Shown: in pieces, positions 16,069 to 24,511 of the stretch
Layout: the number at the start of each line of letters is the position of its first letter
How positions within the stretch are numbered: position 1 is the first letter of the stretch
NCBI GenBank assembly: GCA_016873995.1
Contig: VGVR01000034.1
Coordinates: 1-38,569, forward strand
Reading direction: 5' to 3'
Source of the DNA: Gemmatimonadota bacterium
Lineage (GTDB): Bacteria > Gemmatimonadota > Gemmatimonadetes > Longimicrobiales > Gaopeijiaceae
DNA length: 38,569 nt
The notes under the pieces: generated by a model
Seen by the model: only the letters and a program-made list of their open reading frames with translations
Databases searched by the model: none
Told to the model about the DNA's origin: nothing
Made by a program: the position numbers and the translations under genes

Positions 16069-17518
16069 CGACAACGGGCTCGTCCTCCCCGACGTCCCAC
16101 CGGACGCGATCCGCCGCGTGCATCTGGTCGGCGTGGCTGGTACTGGCATGGGCGCGTTCGCCGGCATGCTGAAGGCCGCCGGCTACGAGGTGACCGGGAG
16201 CGACGAGAACGTCTATCCCCCCATGAGCGACATGCTCGCCGCTTGGGGGATCCAAGTGCTCACGCCCTTCGCACCGGAGAACCTCGACCGTGCCCGCCCG
16301 GATCTCGTCATCATCGGAAACGTGATCCGCCGCGTGAACCCCGAGGCCACTGCGGTGCGCGAGCGAAGGCTCCCGCAGATGAGCTTCCCGGCGGCGTTCG
16401 GCGCGCTCGTCGCGAGGGGACGCCATAGCGTGGTGGTAGCTGGCACGCACGGGAAGACAACGACGTCGGCGCTGCTGGCGCACGTGCTCGTGCACGCCGG
16501 GCTCGACCCGTCGTTCCTGGTCGGTGGCGTGACCCTCGACTACGGCGGCAATTACCGCCTCGGCGGCGGCCAGCACGTCGTCGTCGAGGGAGACGAGTAC
16601 GACACCGCCTACTGGGACAAGGGACCCAAGATCCTGCACTACCGCGCGCGCACCGCGCTGCTGACGAGCATCGAATTCGATCACGCGGACATCTACCGAG
16701 ATCTCGCGCACTACGAGAGCGCGTACGAGCGCTTCTGCGGCACGCTTCCGGCCGGCGGCTGGATCGGCGTGAGCGCGGCCTATCCACGCGCCGTCGACAT
16801 CGCGCGCGCGCACGGGAAGGCGACTGTCGTCACCTACGGCGTGCAGCGGAACGCCGACGTTCAGGCACGGGACGTCCGCTTCGGCAGCGAGGGCGCGCGC
16901 TTCATCGTGCGCGAGGGCGACGGCAACACCACCGAAGTGCTCCTCCCCATGTCGGGGCGCCACAACGTGGAGAACGCGACCGGCGTGTTTGCCAGCGCGC
17001 GCGCACTGGGTGTGGCGCCGGAGACCATTGCGGCGGGGCTCGCGCGCTTCTCCGGCGTCAAGCGACGTCAGGAGGTGCGCGGCGAGCCCGGAGGCGTGCT
17101 CGTGCTGGACGACTTCGCCCACCATCCGACGGCGGTGCGCGAGACGCTGGAGGGCATCCGCGCGCGCTACGCCGCGCGCCGCATCTGGGCCGTGTTCGAG
17201 CCACGCTCGAACACCAGTCGCCGCAACATCCACCAGTCGGAGTATGCCAACGCCTTCGACGCAGCCGACGTCGTCGTCCTCAAAGTGCCTGAGCCGCACG
17301 ACAAAGTGCCGGCGGACGAGCGACTCGACGTGGAAGCGGTGGTCCGCGTCGTTCGTGCCCGTGGGATCGAGGCGGACGCGTTGGCGGACGTGCCCGCGAT
17401 CGTCGAGCTCGTGGCGAGTCGAGCCCGACCGAAGGACGTCGTGCTCGTCATGAGCAATGGCGCGTTCGGCGGGTTGATCCCGGCGCTGCTGGAGGAGCTG
17501 GAGGAGCGGAGCAGCTAG
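16040..17518 (+). CDS. mpl: UDP-MurNAc:L-Ala-gamma-D-Glu-mDAP ligase
   Basis: A 492-residue Mur-family ligase that attaches recycled tripeptide L-Ala-gamma-D-Glu-mDAP to UDP-MurNAc using ATP in the cytoplasm. The N-terminal UDP-binding domain has HLVGVAGTGMG (28-38), the P-loop is GTHGKTTT (135-142), and VEGDEYDTAYWDKGPK is the Mpl-type central motif. DDFAHHP and FEPRSNTSRRNIHQ in the C-terminal domain separate Mpl from MurC. Length fits the family (about 450-500). ATG 16040 is preferred over GTG 16031 because GGTGA lies 5 bp upstream of it. It implies that the organism has mDAP-type peptidoglycan and recycles it. It probably shares a transcript with the three upstream genes. Confidence 0.93.
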   Translation: MASSDVAAPDDNGLVLPDVPPDAIRRVHLVGVAGTGMGAFAGMLKAAGYEVTGSDENVYPPMSDMLAAWGIQVLTPFAPENLDRARPDLVIIGNVIRRVNPEATAVRERRLPQMSFPAAFGALVARGRHSVVVAGTHGKTTTSALLAHVLVHAGLDPSFLVGGVTLDYGGNYRLGGGQHVVVEGDEYDTAYWDKGPKILHYRARTALLTSIEFDHADIYRDLAHYESAYERFCGTLPAGGWIGVSAAYPRAVDIARAHGKATVVTYGVQRNADVQARDVRFGSEGARFIVREGDGNTTEVLLPMSGRHNVENATGVFASARALGVAPETIAAGLARFSGVKRRQEVRGEPGGVLVLDDFAHHPTAVRETLEGIRARYAARRIWAVFEPRSNTSRRNIHQSEYANAFDAADVVVLKVPEPHDKVPADERLDVEAVVRVVRARGIEADALADVPAIVELVASRARPKDVVLVMSNGAFGGLIPALLEELEERSS

Positions 17519-17543
17519 CCGGATCGCGACCTCGAGCGCGTCG

Positions 17544-18140
17544 TTACTCCACCACCACCGCGCTGAACGAACCGGCCCACCTGACGTCGCCGGTGCGCGC
17601 GCTCCCCTCGACCAGGAAGCCCGCGAGCTCGAACGTTCCCGAGATCGCGCTCGCCTCGACGCTGAGGACCTCGAGCGTCCCGCTGAGCGCCATGATCATC
17701 GAGTTCTCTTGGCTCGCGCGCACCGCACCCCACGCGTAGAACGACCGCTCGCCCGATGACTGCTCCTCCTCCATCGCGCGATACGACAGCTGTATGATGG
17801 GGTAGCGCCCGGTCGCGAGGTCGCCGCCGAACCACCCGAACACCAGGCAGTGCCCTTCGAGCGCGTCGTCGTATTGCTCGAGCGACAGGAACGTCCCCTC
17901 GGCGCTTCTGCTCAAGATCGCCGTGCCCGCCAACGCGTCGGCCTGTCGACGAATCGTCGACTCTGATCCCTGGACTTCGCCCTGCCGCCGCGGGTTACAT
18001 GCGATTGCCATCTCTAGCCCCATCGACTGAGCCTCCAGCTCCTCGCGCGTGAGGGCCGTGCCGGACTGGGCATAGGCCCTCACGGGGAGCAGGAGGACGA
18101 GGGCCGCCAGCGCCAGAGGGAGAGCGACTCGGATCGTCAT
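17544..18140 (-). CDS. Secreted protein of unknown function
   Basis: A 198-residue protein starting at ATG 18140. Its signal peptide (MTIRVALPLALAALVLLLPV) is followed by RAYA|Q, so it is exported. The mature part begins with a charged helical segment and a conserved-looking CNPRR, then ADALAGTAILSRSAEGTF and a beta-rich C-terminal half that ends in SFSAVVVE. Two cysteines (in CNPRR and GHCLVF) could form a disulfide. I recognise no domain. It is convergent with mpl (25-bp gap) and divergent from the DUF5916-type gene. Confidence 0.7.
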   Translation of the reverse strand: MTIRVALPLALAALVLLLPVRAYAQSGTALTREELEAQSMGLEMAIACNPRRQGEVQGSESTIRRQADALAGTAILSRSAEGTFLSLEQYDDALEGHCLVFGWFGGDLATGRYPIIQLSYRAMEEEQSSGERSFYAWGAVRASQENSMIMALSGTLEVLSVEASAISGTFELAGFLVEGSARTGDVRWAGSFSAVVVE

Positions 18141-18373
18141 GGTTCGGGGAAGGTACCTCGCGAGAACGATTCGGGCATCGAGGTGCCTCGGGCGACGGAG
18201 CGGAAACGTCTCGGAGCCCGTTCGTCGCGGTCGCCCGAGCGGACCGTTGGGGTCGTGTCGGGTCAATGGTCACCGGATGCTGAGCCCGCCGGCTGGATCC
18301 TCCGGCCCATTGATCATCCGAGGGCTGGGGTCGATCTTCCGCTCCCGCCGTTCCTGCCCTGCCGCCAGCCGTC

Positions 18374-20686
18374 ATGACCCCGCGCCGAGCCCACCACACT
18401 CTCTTGCTCGGTGCCGCCATTTGCACCGGCTGGGCCGCGGCGCCCGATACGACCTGGGCACAAGATCGGGCGACCGTCCGCGCCGCCCGCGTAACCGAGC
18501 CGCTCGTCGTCGATGGCGTGCTGGACGAGCCGCTTTACTCGACTACCACACCCGTCTCGGCGTTCGTCCAAGCAGTTCCCCTGGAAGGCGGCGAGCCCTC
18601 GCAGCGAACGGAAGCCTGGGTCGCCTTCGACGACGCCAACGTCTACGTGGCCGCGCGCGTCCACGACACGGCGCCGGAGAGCGCGTGGATCGCGAACGAG
18701 ATGCGCCGCGACGCCGCAGCCATCGAGCTGAACGACCAGTTCGGCGTCTTCTTCGACACCTACGTGGACGGCCGGAACGGGGTCGGCTTCTTCGTGAACC
18801 CGCTCGGCGGCTTCACCGACCTGCAGATCACCAACGAGGAAGACGCCAACCTCGACTGGAACCCGGTCACGCAGATCCGCACGGGGAGATTCGCCGGAGG
18901 CTGGACGGTCGAGCTGGCGATTCCGTTCCGCTCCCTGCGCTACCGCCCCGGCGAGTCCCAAGCGTGGGGAATTCAGATGCGGCGGGGAATCGTGCGGCGC
19001 AACGAATGGAATCACCTGACACCGCTCACGTCCGCGATGGTCGGGAATGGGACACGCGGGGCGATGAGGGTGTCCGAGTACGCCACGCTGGATGGAATCG
19101 AGACGCCACCGCCCTCCAGCCTGAAGCTCGACGTGAAGCCGTATGGCATTTCGGGCCTCCGCACGGAGATGACCACGACACCTCAGGTCGAGAACGACGG
19201 TTGGGCGGACGCCGGGCTCGACGTGAAGTGGGGCATCACAGAGAACCTCACGGCCGACCTGACCTACAACACGGATTTCGCGCAGGTCGAGGTCGATGAG
19301 CAGCAGGCGAACCTGTCGCGCTTCTGGCTCTTCTTCCCCGAGAAGCGGGATTTCTTCCTGGAGAGCCAAGGGATCTTCGAGTTCGGCAACGGCGGACGGG
19401 GGCCGACGAGCGCCGGCGGCGGCGGCCCGCCGGGAAGCCCGAACGTCAGCAGCTCGGGGCGTACACGCGGCGGGCGAAGCGCGAATGCGCCCTCGCTGTT
19501 CTACAGCCGCCGGGTGGGACTGCAGAGCGGCTCACCCGTGCCGATCCTCGGCGGTGGGCGCCTCACGGGGAAGCTCGGCGCGTTCGATGTGGGCGCGGTC
19601 GGCATTCGCACGGACGAGGCGACGGCAGTCGGCGTGGATCCGACGACGTTCGCGGCCGTGCGGCTCCGCCGCGACGTGTTCTCTCGCTCGAGCATCGGCC
19701 TGCTCGCAGAGCACCGCTCGCGCTCGGTCGTGGCCGCGACGGGGTCCAACGAACTCTACGGCGTCGACTACAATTTCGCGTTCATGGAGAACATGCAGGT
19801 CTTCGGGTACTGGGCGCGGACCCGGACCGACGGCATCGACGACCACGATCAAAGCCTGCGTACGCGCGCCGGATGGCGCGGTAACACATGGAGTTGGTCG
19901 GTGGATTACGTGGTCGTCGAGGACGGCTTCAACCCGGAGCTCGGATTCGTCCGGCGTTCGGACTTCCGCGAGACCAACCTGTTCATGCGCTGGAGCCCAC
20001 GGGTTCCGTTCGTTCCCGCGATTAGAAGGGCAAACATCGCGCCGATCGTCACGTTCATCGAAAATGATCGCCTCGGCTACATGGAGACCCGGAATCGCAC
20101 CGGTCGCTTCGAGCTCGAGTTCGAGAACGGCGACTGGCTCACCTTCATCGGCAACGATGCGTACGAGCGGCTCGCGGATACCACCACCATCTCGGGAGCA
20201 CGCATTCCCGACGGCGCCTACGCGTTCCGGAACGGGGAGCTGACGTACTACTTCGGGTCGCACCGCCGGCTATCGGGGAGCGTTTCGCTCACCCGCGGGG
20301 GGTTCTACGGCGGCCGTGTCACCGGTCTGTCAGTGACGCAGGGACGGATCGAAGTGCTCCCGCAGCTCTCCGTCGAGCCGAGTCTCGAGCTGAACTGGAT
20401 CGACCTGCCCACGCTGCAGCAGTCAGACGGCCAGTTCAATCAGCACATCATGCGCACCCGCGTCACGTATACACTCTCGCCGCGCGCATTCGTCAGCGGG
20501 CTGCTGCAGTACAACACCTCGAGCAACACGGTCGGAGCGAACGTTCGCCTGCGCTGGGAGTGGGCCCCGGGGAGTGAGCTGTTCGTCGTCTACACCGAGC
20601 GACGGGACACCGACGTGCTCGACCGCCGGTCCGAGCTCGCCGGACGTTCGTTTGTGGTGAAGGCGACGCGCCTGGTGCGGTTCTAG
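18374..20686 (+). CDS. DUF5916-type outer-membrane protein with CBM9-like N-terminal domain
   Basis: A 770-residue exported protein. The signal peptide ends at TWA|Q (about 30). Residues 40-230 form a CBM9-like beta-sandwich (VVDGVLDEPLY, AFDDANVYVAARVHD, AIELNDQFGVFFDTY). Residues 250-770 are the DUF5916 region, with alternating hydrophobic strands and FPEKRDFFLESQGIFEF, a typical segment of this family; it ends with Phe, as outer-membrane beta-barrels do. A Gly/Ser-rich insert (343-375) interrupts the barrel. Such proteins are abundant in Gemmatimonadota, Acidobacteriota and Bacteroidota and often accompany polymer or peptide uptake, but no substrate is established. The 233-bp gap to the divergent secreted-protein gene should hold both promoters; I see no clear -35/-10 pair there. 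Confidence 0.85.
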   Translation: MTPRRAHHTLLLGAAICTGWAAAPDTTWAQDRATVRAARVTEPLVVDGVLDEPLYSTTTPVSAFVQAVPLEGGEPSQRTEAWVAFDDANVYVAARVHDTAPESAWIANEMRRDAAAIELNDQFGVFFDTYVDGRNGVGFFVNPLGGFTDLQITNEEDANLDWNPVTQIRTGRFAGGWTVELAIPFRSLRYRPGESQAWGIQMRRGIVRRNEWNHLTPLTSAMVGNGTRGAMRVSEYATLDGIETPPPSSLKLDVKPYGISGLRTEMTTTPQVENDGWADAGLDVKWGITENLTADLTYNTDFAQVEVDEQQANLSRFWLFFPEKRDFFLESQGIFEFGNGGRGPTSAGGGGPPGSPNVSSSGRTRGGRSANAPSLFYSRRVGLQSGSPVPILGGGRLTGKLGAFDVGAVGIRTDEATAVGVDPTTFAAVRLRRDVFSRSSIGLLAEHRSRSVVAATGSNELYGVDYNFAFMENMQVFGYWARTRTDGIDDHDQSLRTRAGWRGNTWSWSVDYVVVEDGFNPELGFVRRSDFRETNLFMRWSPRVPFVPAIRRANIAPIVTFIENDRLGYMETRNRTGRFELEFENGDWLTFIGNDAYERLADTTTISGARIPDGAYAFRNGELTYYFGSHRRLSGSVSLTRGGFYGGRVTGLSVTQGRIEVLPQLSVEPSLELNWIDLPTLQQSDGQFNQHIMRTRVTYTLSPRAFVSGLLQYNTSSNTVGANVRLRWEWAPGSELFVVYTERRDTDVLDRRSELAGRSFVVKATRLVRF

Positions 20687-20707
20687 GGCTCGTACCCTAG
20701 GCGGCCA

Positions 20708-21050
20708 CTACAATCCGTACGCGACGCCGAGCCGCGTGACCACCGTGGTGCCCGTGTCGGCATCGCGGTTGTAGTACTCCTTACCCGCAGTCGCACCGAT
20801 CTCCGCGTTCAAGCGCGAAGTGATGCGGAAGAGGAGGCCGCCTCCGCCACTGATCGCGGCGCCTTGGATCTTCTCCTCGGTCGTCGCGACCTCGTACTTC
20901 GCGGAGAGACTCATTAAGCGCACCGATCCGTAGATGGCGACGAGGTCACCGATGGACCCCACGATGAGCCGTGGCTCCACGAATCCGCCCGTGTAGGTGA
21001 TGGTCAGGTCTCGCGCCAGCGCCGAGTTTGCGAGCGTGTGCCGCGTGGTC
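20708..21050 (-). pseudogene. C-terminal remnant of an outer-membrane beta-barrel protein
   Basis: About 110 minus-strand codons with strong GC3 bias encode alternating strands (LTITYTGGFVEPRLIVGS, LMSLSAKYEVATTEEKI, LNAEIGATAGKEYYNRD) and end VAYGL at 20708, as in small outer-membrane barrels. Upstream of about 21050 the frame stays open but loses protein-like character, and no signal peptide or start is found. It abuts a plus-strand remnant, so the 5' part was probably lost by rearrangement. Confidence 0.5.
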
Positions 21051-21079
21051 TGGAAGCCGAAGCCGATCGAGGGCGGACC

Positions 21080-21248
21080 CAACGTGTGGTGGACGGACTC
21101 GTTCGGTCGCAACGGCCGAACCGAGCCCTTCCCCGGCGCCATCCGCCAGTGGGTCGCCTCCCGTGACAACGACGGCCTCGACCTGCACGGCCCGACCATC
21201 GGCAAGAACCGGAACTACGATGCCCTCGGCGTTCGCGCCCCCAACTGA
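21080..21248 (+). pseudogene. C-terminal remnant of an unidentified gene
   Basis: About 55 plus-strand codons with almost every third base G or C encode WWTDSFGRNGRTEPFPGAIR and further on DLHGPTIGKNRNYDALGVRA, ending at TGA 21246-21248. This is convincing protein sequence, yet upstream the frame runs into the oppositely oriented barrel remnant and has no start. I do not recognise the family. It is a 5'-truncated relic, 28 bp before the next start. Confidence 0.45.
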
Positions 21249-21276
21249 CACACGCACACACCGAGCCGACGACGAC

Positions 21277-21909
21277 ATGAGACGCACGAGCGGAATACGC
21301 GCGGGCCTCTGCCTCGCGGTGATCCTCGCCCGCCCCTTGGCCGCGCAGATCGCGTGGGATACACCGCGCCTCGTCGGGCCGGAGAGCCCGTCTGGGGTCG
21401 GCTGCCACTGGATGCGCGCGGAAACCCTTCCCGGCGACCACAATGCCGTGTTCGGCTCGTTCAGCCTGCCCGGCACGGGCGGAGCCGTCACCGCGCACGG
21501 CGGCATCGGGACCGGTGTCGCCGAAGAGAACGCCGTGTTCGGCGGTGTCGACCTACGCGCCCCGATCGCGCGGCACTCGGCCACGCAGCCGCTCGACCTC
21601 GAGTGGAGCGGAGGTGCGGGCCTCAGCGTGGGTGAGTACCAGCTGGCCTCCGTGCCGGTGGCCGTGAGTGCCGGGCGGAGCTGGGCCTCCGGCTCGGTGT
21701 GGTTCGCGCCCTACGTCTCGGTGGGCGCGACGTTCGACTACCGCCGCGGGGACAGCGACCTGGTGCCCGACGAGGAGTTCGAGATCCAGGCGACCGCGGG
21801 CATCGGTGTCGACATGGCGTTCGACGCCGCGCGGCGCTTCGTGCTCAGGGCGGCGGCGGCGCTGGGAGAGCGCCAGGCGGTGGCTGTCGGGATGGTGATC
21901 GGGAGATGA
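21277..21909 (+). CDS. Secreted, probably outer-membrane, protein of unknown function
   Basis: A 210-residue protein from ATG 21277. Signal peptide: MRRTSG..., hydrophobic core (8-20), cleavage near PLAA|Q. The mature part is Gly-rich with alternating hydrophobic/polar strands (NAVFGSFSLPGTGGAVTAHG, SVWFAPYVSVGATFDYRR, FVLRAAAALGERQAVAVGMV), the pattern of a small outer-membrane beta-barrel. Acidic DSDLVPDEEFE probably marks a loop or turn. No enzyme motif is seen. Family cannot be named. Confidence 0.6.
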   Translation: MRRTSGIRAGLCLAVILARPLAAQIAWDTPRLVGPESPSGVGCHWMRAETLPGDHNAVFGSFSLPGTGGAVTAHGGIGTGVAEENAVFGGVDLRAPIARHSATQPLDLEWSGGAGLSVGEYQLASVPVAVSAGRSWASGSVWFAPYVSVGATFDYRRGDSDLVPDEEFEIQATAGIGVDMAFDAARRFVLRAAAALGERQAVAVGMVIGR

Positions 21910-21914
21910 GCGAC

Positions 21915-22694
21915 CTACGGCCGCATCACGTCCCGATTCATCCAGACGATGTTGTCCCACGAGAGCACGCGCTCCGTGCCATCGAAGAGCGCGGCGTAGC
22001 TTCCGCCGCCGGCGGTGAACGAGAAGCTCCGTACGCGATCGCGCGGGTTCGTGGTTACGTTGCGCAGGATATCGAGCACCTGCTGCTGCCGCGAGATCTC
22101 GACGGTGCCTGGATTCTTCCCCGAGTAGAAGCGCGTCTCGCGGGGCGCCCCGCGGTTCGCGACGCCGCGCTCGAACGTGATGTGCATCTCGAGCCGCTCG
22201 CCGCCGGCCGCAGTGAACACCCAGTCCTGTGTCTCCACGATGGGGCCCGAGCCGCTGGCCGTCTCGCGGTGGAGTGAGTGCGTGGTTGCCGGGAGATACA
22301 CGCCGAACGGGCCCGGTGCATCCGCGGGATCCTCGGTGATGCCGCCGATGACGACCTGCGCGTTCTGGCCACTCGGGTCGGTCGACGGCACGGTGAGGTA
22401 GACGAGCAGGTTGGAGCCGTCTCCGACGGAGCGCCCCTCAGCGTCGTTGATGGTGAGCCGCTCGATGAAGATGACGCGGAGGTTCGCGTCCTTCGCGGCT
22501 CCCTGAGTCGCCACATTCGTCGTAAAGCCCGCAGGCATCATGCGCATCAGCGCGGCCTGCGGTACGGCGAGGTCGAGCTGGAAGCGTGCCTCCAGACTGG
22601 ACTCGACGAGCGTCTGCGCCTGGGCGTGCCCCGCGATGAGAAGCGCGGCGACGGCCAACGCGGTGCCGGAGCGCGAGTAGCGACCAGTAAACAT
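21915..22694 (-). CDS. Secreted protein of unknown function
   Basis: A 259-residue exported protein. ATG 22694 is chosen because GGGAGGG lies 6 bp upstream and a good signal peptide follows (hydrophobic core about 10-22, cleavage near HAQA|Q). The mature protein is beta-rich, with VESSLEARFQLDLAVPQAAL at its start and LLVYLTVPSTDPSG, FGVYLPATTHSLH and LEMHITFERG in the middle. The 'FYSGKNPGTVEISRQQQVLD' segment and the C-terminal LFDGTERVLSWDNIVW look conserved, but I recognise no domain. Function unknown; it may belong with the Met-rich lipoprotein gene upstream, which has the same orientation. Confidence 0.7.
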   Translation of the reverse strand: MFTGRYSRSGTALAVAALLIAGHAQAQTLVESSLEARFQLDLAVPQAALMRMMPAGFTTNVATQGAAKDANLRVIFIERLTINDAEGRSVGDGSNLLVYLTVPSTDPSGQNAQVVIGGITEDPADAPGPFGVYLPATTHSLHRETASGSGPIVETQDWVFTAAGGERLEMHITFERGVANRGAPRETRFYSGKNPGTVEISRQQQVLDILRNVTTNPRDRVRSFSFTAGGGSYAALFDGTERVLSWDNIVWMNRDVMRP

Positions 22695-22758
22695 GACCAA
22701 CCCTCCCGACGATGTGCGTTCGCCGTGAGAGTAGCCGCCGACTCGGCAGCGCGCCAAC

Positions 22759-23040
22759 TCAGTTCGTCGGGAGCGTCGCCGGAGCGGTTAGGCACGGGCA
22801 CGACGTGCTGTCCGCGCCCATCGTCATACCTCCGCCCATCATGCCGCCGCCCGTCATGCTCCCGTCCATCGCACCGCCGTGCATGCTCATCATCATCTCA
22901 TGCATGTGCTGCATCGTCGTCTGCATGGAAGCCATCTGAGCCTCCATTTCGGCCATGGAACTCGATGGCTCGCGGTTGCACCCTGCCGGCACGAGAGCCA
23001 GGGCGAGCGCCGCGACTCCGAGAGTCCGATTCCTTCTCAT
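22759..23040 (-). CDS. Small methionine-rich lipoprotein, possibly metal-binding
   Basis: A 93-residue protein from ATG 23040, with GAGGAAC just upstream. The signal peptide ends in the lipobox VPAGC (17-21), so Cys21 should be lipidated and the protein anchored in a membrane. The mature part is extraordinarily rich in Met (about 19 of the 45 residues between 29 and 75) with a few His: MQHMHEMMMSMHGG followed by Gly-Met runs. A CPC pair lies near the end. Met/His clusters of this type bind Cu(I) or Ag(I) in periplasmic copper proteins. Copper or silver handling is inferred from composition alone; no copper gene is nearby. Confidence 0.65.
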   Translation of the reverse strand: MRRNRTLGVAALALALVPAGCNREPSSSMAEMEAQMASMQTTMQHMHEMMMSMHGGAMDGSMTGGGMMGGGMTMGADSTSCPCLTAPATLPTN

Positions 23041-23165
23041 TGTTCCTCCTTCGTGAACCCGCGCCCGATCGACTGCTGTTCGGGCCGCAACCGCGCCCCG
23101 ATGAGATACCTTACCGCCCGCGGCCCGGCGGGTCCGTCGGGCGAATCCCTTCCTTCGGCGTCAGC

Positions 23166-23693
23166 ATGCGCATCCTCAAAGGGAAGCACGCCAGCCGGCA
23201 GCTCACGTCGCCCGGAGGCGAGATCCGGCCCACAGCCGAGGACGTTCGCGACCGCATGCTCGGCTTGGTCGAGGAGGACCTCGAGGGTGGAAGGGTCCTA
23301 GACCTCTTCGCCGGCTCGGGCGCGCTCGGGCTCGAGGCGCTCTCGCGCGGCGCCAAATACGTGGACTTCGTCGAGAACGGCGCCGGCGCGCTGCACGCCC
23401 TCAAGGCAAACGTGGCGGCGCTCCGGGAGACGAAGCGCTGCCGGATCTTCAAGAAGGACGTTCTCCCCTGGATCCAGCCGCTGCCCGCGGGCACCTACCG
23501 GGTCGCGTTCGCGGATCCGCCGTACGGTTCCGCCAAGCTCGATCGCGTCATCCAGCGCTGGCTCGAGGTGCCGTTCGCCGACGTGCTGGTGCTCGAGCAC
23601 GACAAGGATCATGCGATCGACCCGGACGCTGCCCGGCGCGGCAAGCGCTACGACTTCGAGGGGCCGACGCGCGTGAGCGTGCTGCGACGATAG
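23166..23693 (+). CDS. rsmD: 16S rRNA (guanine-N2) methyltransferase RsmD
   Basis: A 175-residue SAM-dependent methyltransferase, normal length for RsmD, which methylates G966 of 16S rRNA in the 30S subunit. The family start pattern is present: RILKGKHASRQL (2-13), RPTAEDVRDRML (21-32), SAM-binding DLFAGSGALGLEALSRGA (46-63) and catalytic DPPYGS (117-122). It is divergent from the Met-rich lipoprotein gene. In many bacteria coaD follows rsmD; here an 85-bp gap and then the convergent SDR gene follow. Confidence 0.9.
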   Translation: MRILKGKHASRQLTSPGGEIRPTAEDVRDRMLGLVEEDLEGGRVLDLFAGSGALGLEALSRGAKYVDFVENGAGALHALKANVAALRETKRCRIFKKDVLPWIQPLPAGTYRVAFADPPYGSAKLDRVIQRWLEVPFADVLVLEHDKDHAIDPDAARRGKRYDFEGPTRVSVLRR

Positions 23694-23778
23694 CGGTCGT
23701 GCGCGGCCCTGGTTCGCCTGCCCTGACGAGCACTCACCGCCGATCCTGACACTTGGAGACGAATATGACGGCGGACTC

Positions 23779-24480
23779 CTAGAACGGATTCGTCGCGAAG
23801 ACTGAGAACTCGGGGATGAAGCCGCGGTGCTCGATCTTCAGGGCGCCGACGATCGCGTCCGCGATCTCTTTCGGACGGATCTTCTTGTCGGATGACTCGC
23901 GCGGCGCTCCGGCCTTGGCTGCGAATCCGGTCATCACTTCGCTCGGGTTCACGAGCATGACGCGCACGTTGTGCTTCCGCAGCTCCTCGCGCCAACACTC
24001 GGTCATGCCGCGCAGCGCAAACTTGGACGAGCCGTACGCGGTGCGGCTCGCGCTCCCCTTGGTCGCCGACGTCGAGCCGATGTTGATGAGCTCGCCACTC
24101 CCCTGCGCGATGAAGTGCTTCGCGGCCTCACGGGCCATGAGGAACGGCCCGAATACGTTGGTGCGATAGATCCCCTCCATCTCCTCGAGCGTGGTGTCCA
24201 CGAGCGGCTTGAAGAGCCCGTAGCCCGCGTTGTTCACGAGGATGTCGATGCGACCGTGCTTGTCCACGACGGACTTCACCGCGCGGACGGCTTCGGCCTC
24301 ACTGCCGACATCGGCGACCACGAAGTCGACGCCCATGCTGGTGGCGACCGCCTTCAGCACGTCGGCGCGCCGCCCCGTGATCGTGACCTTGGAGCCCTCG
24401 GCCTGGAGTGCCTTGGCGATGGCATGCCCGATGCCTTCGCCGCCGCCCGTCACCAGGGCGACCGCGCCGTGCAGATTCAT
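23779..24480 (-). CDS. Short-chain dehydrogenase/reductase (SDR)
   Basis: A 233-residue classical SDR using NAD(P)H. Cofactor motif TGGGEGIG (11-18), structural NNAG, and the catalytic set Ser in NIGSTSA plus Tyr-Gly-Ser-Ser-Lys (YGSSK). The overall pattern (KALQAEGSKVTITGRRADVL; ELINIGSTSATKGSAS) is close to 3-ketoacyl-ACP reductase-like SDRs. No signal peptide is present, so it is cytosolic. It starts 31 bp after the BON-domain gene and is the last gene of the five-gene minus operon with the molybdenum hydroxylase. A carbonyl or alcohol substrate linked to aldehyde oxidation is a reasonable guess only. Confidence 0.85.
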   Translation of the reverse strand: MNLHGAVALVTGGGEGIGHAIAKALQAEGSKVTITGRRADVLKAVATSMGVDFVVADVGSEAEAVRAVKSVVDKHGRIDILVNNAGYGLFKPLVDTTLEEMEGIYRTNVFGPFLMAREAAKHFIAQGSGELINIGSTSATKGSASRTAYGSSKFALRGMTECWREELRKHNVRVMLVNPSEVMTGFAAKAGAPRESSDKKIRPKEIADAIVGALKIEHRGFIPEFSVFATNPF

Positions 24481-24511
24481 GGTGTCCTGTGGGATCTTGG
24501 GTTGCCGCTGG

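Noticed and set aside
14176..16167. Minus-strand open frame of 663 codons opposite the murein cluster
   Set aside because: Composition is dominated by Arg, Asp, Glu, Gly and His as expected for antisense of GC-rich genes; the plus-strand genes have clear motifs.
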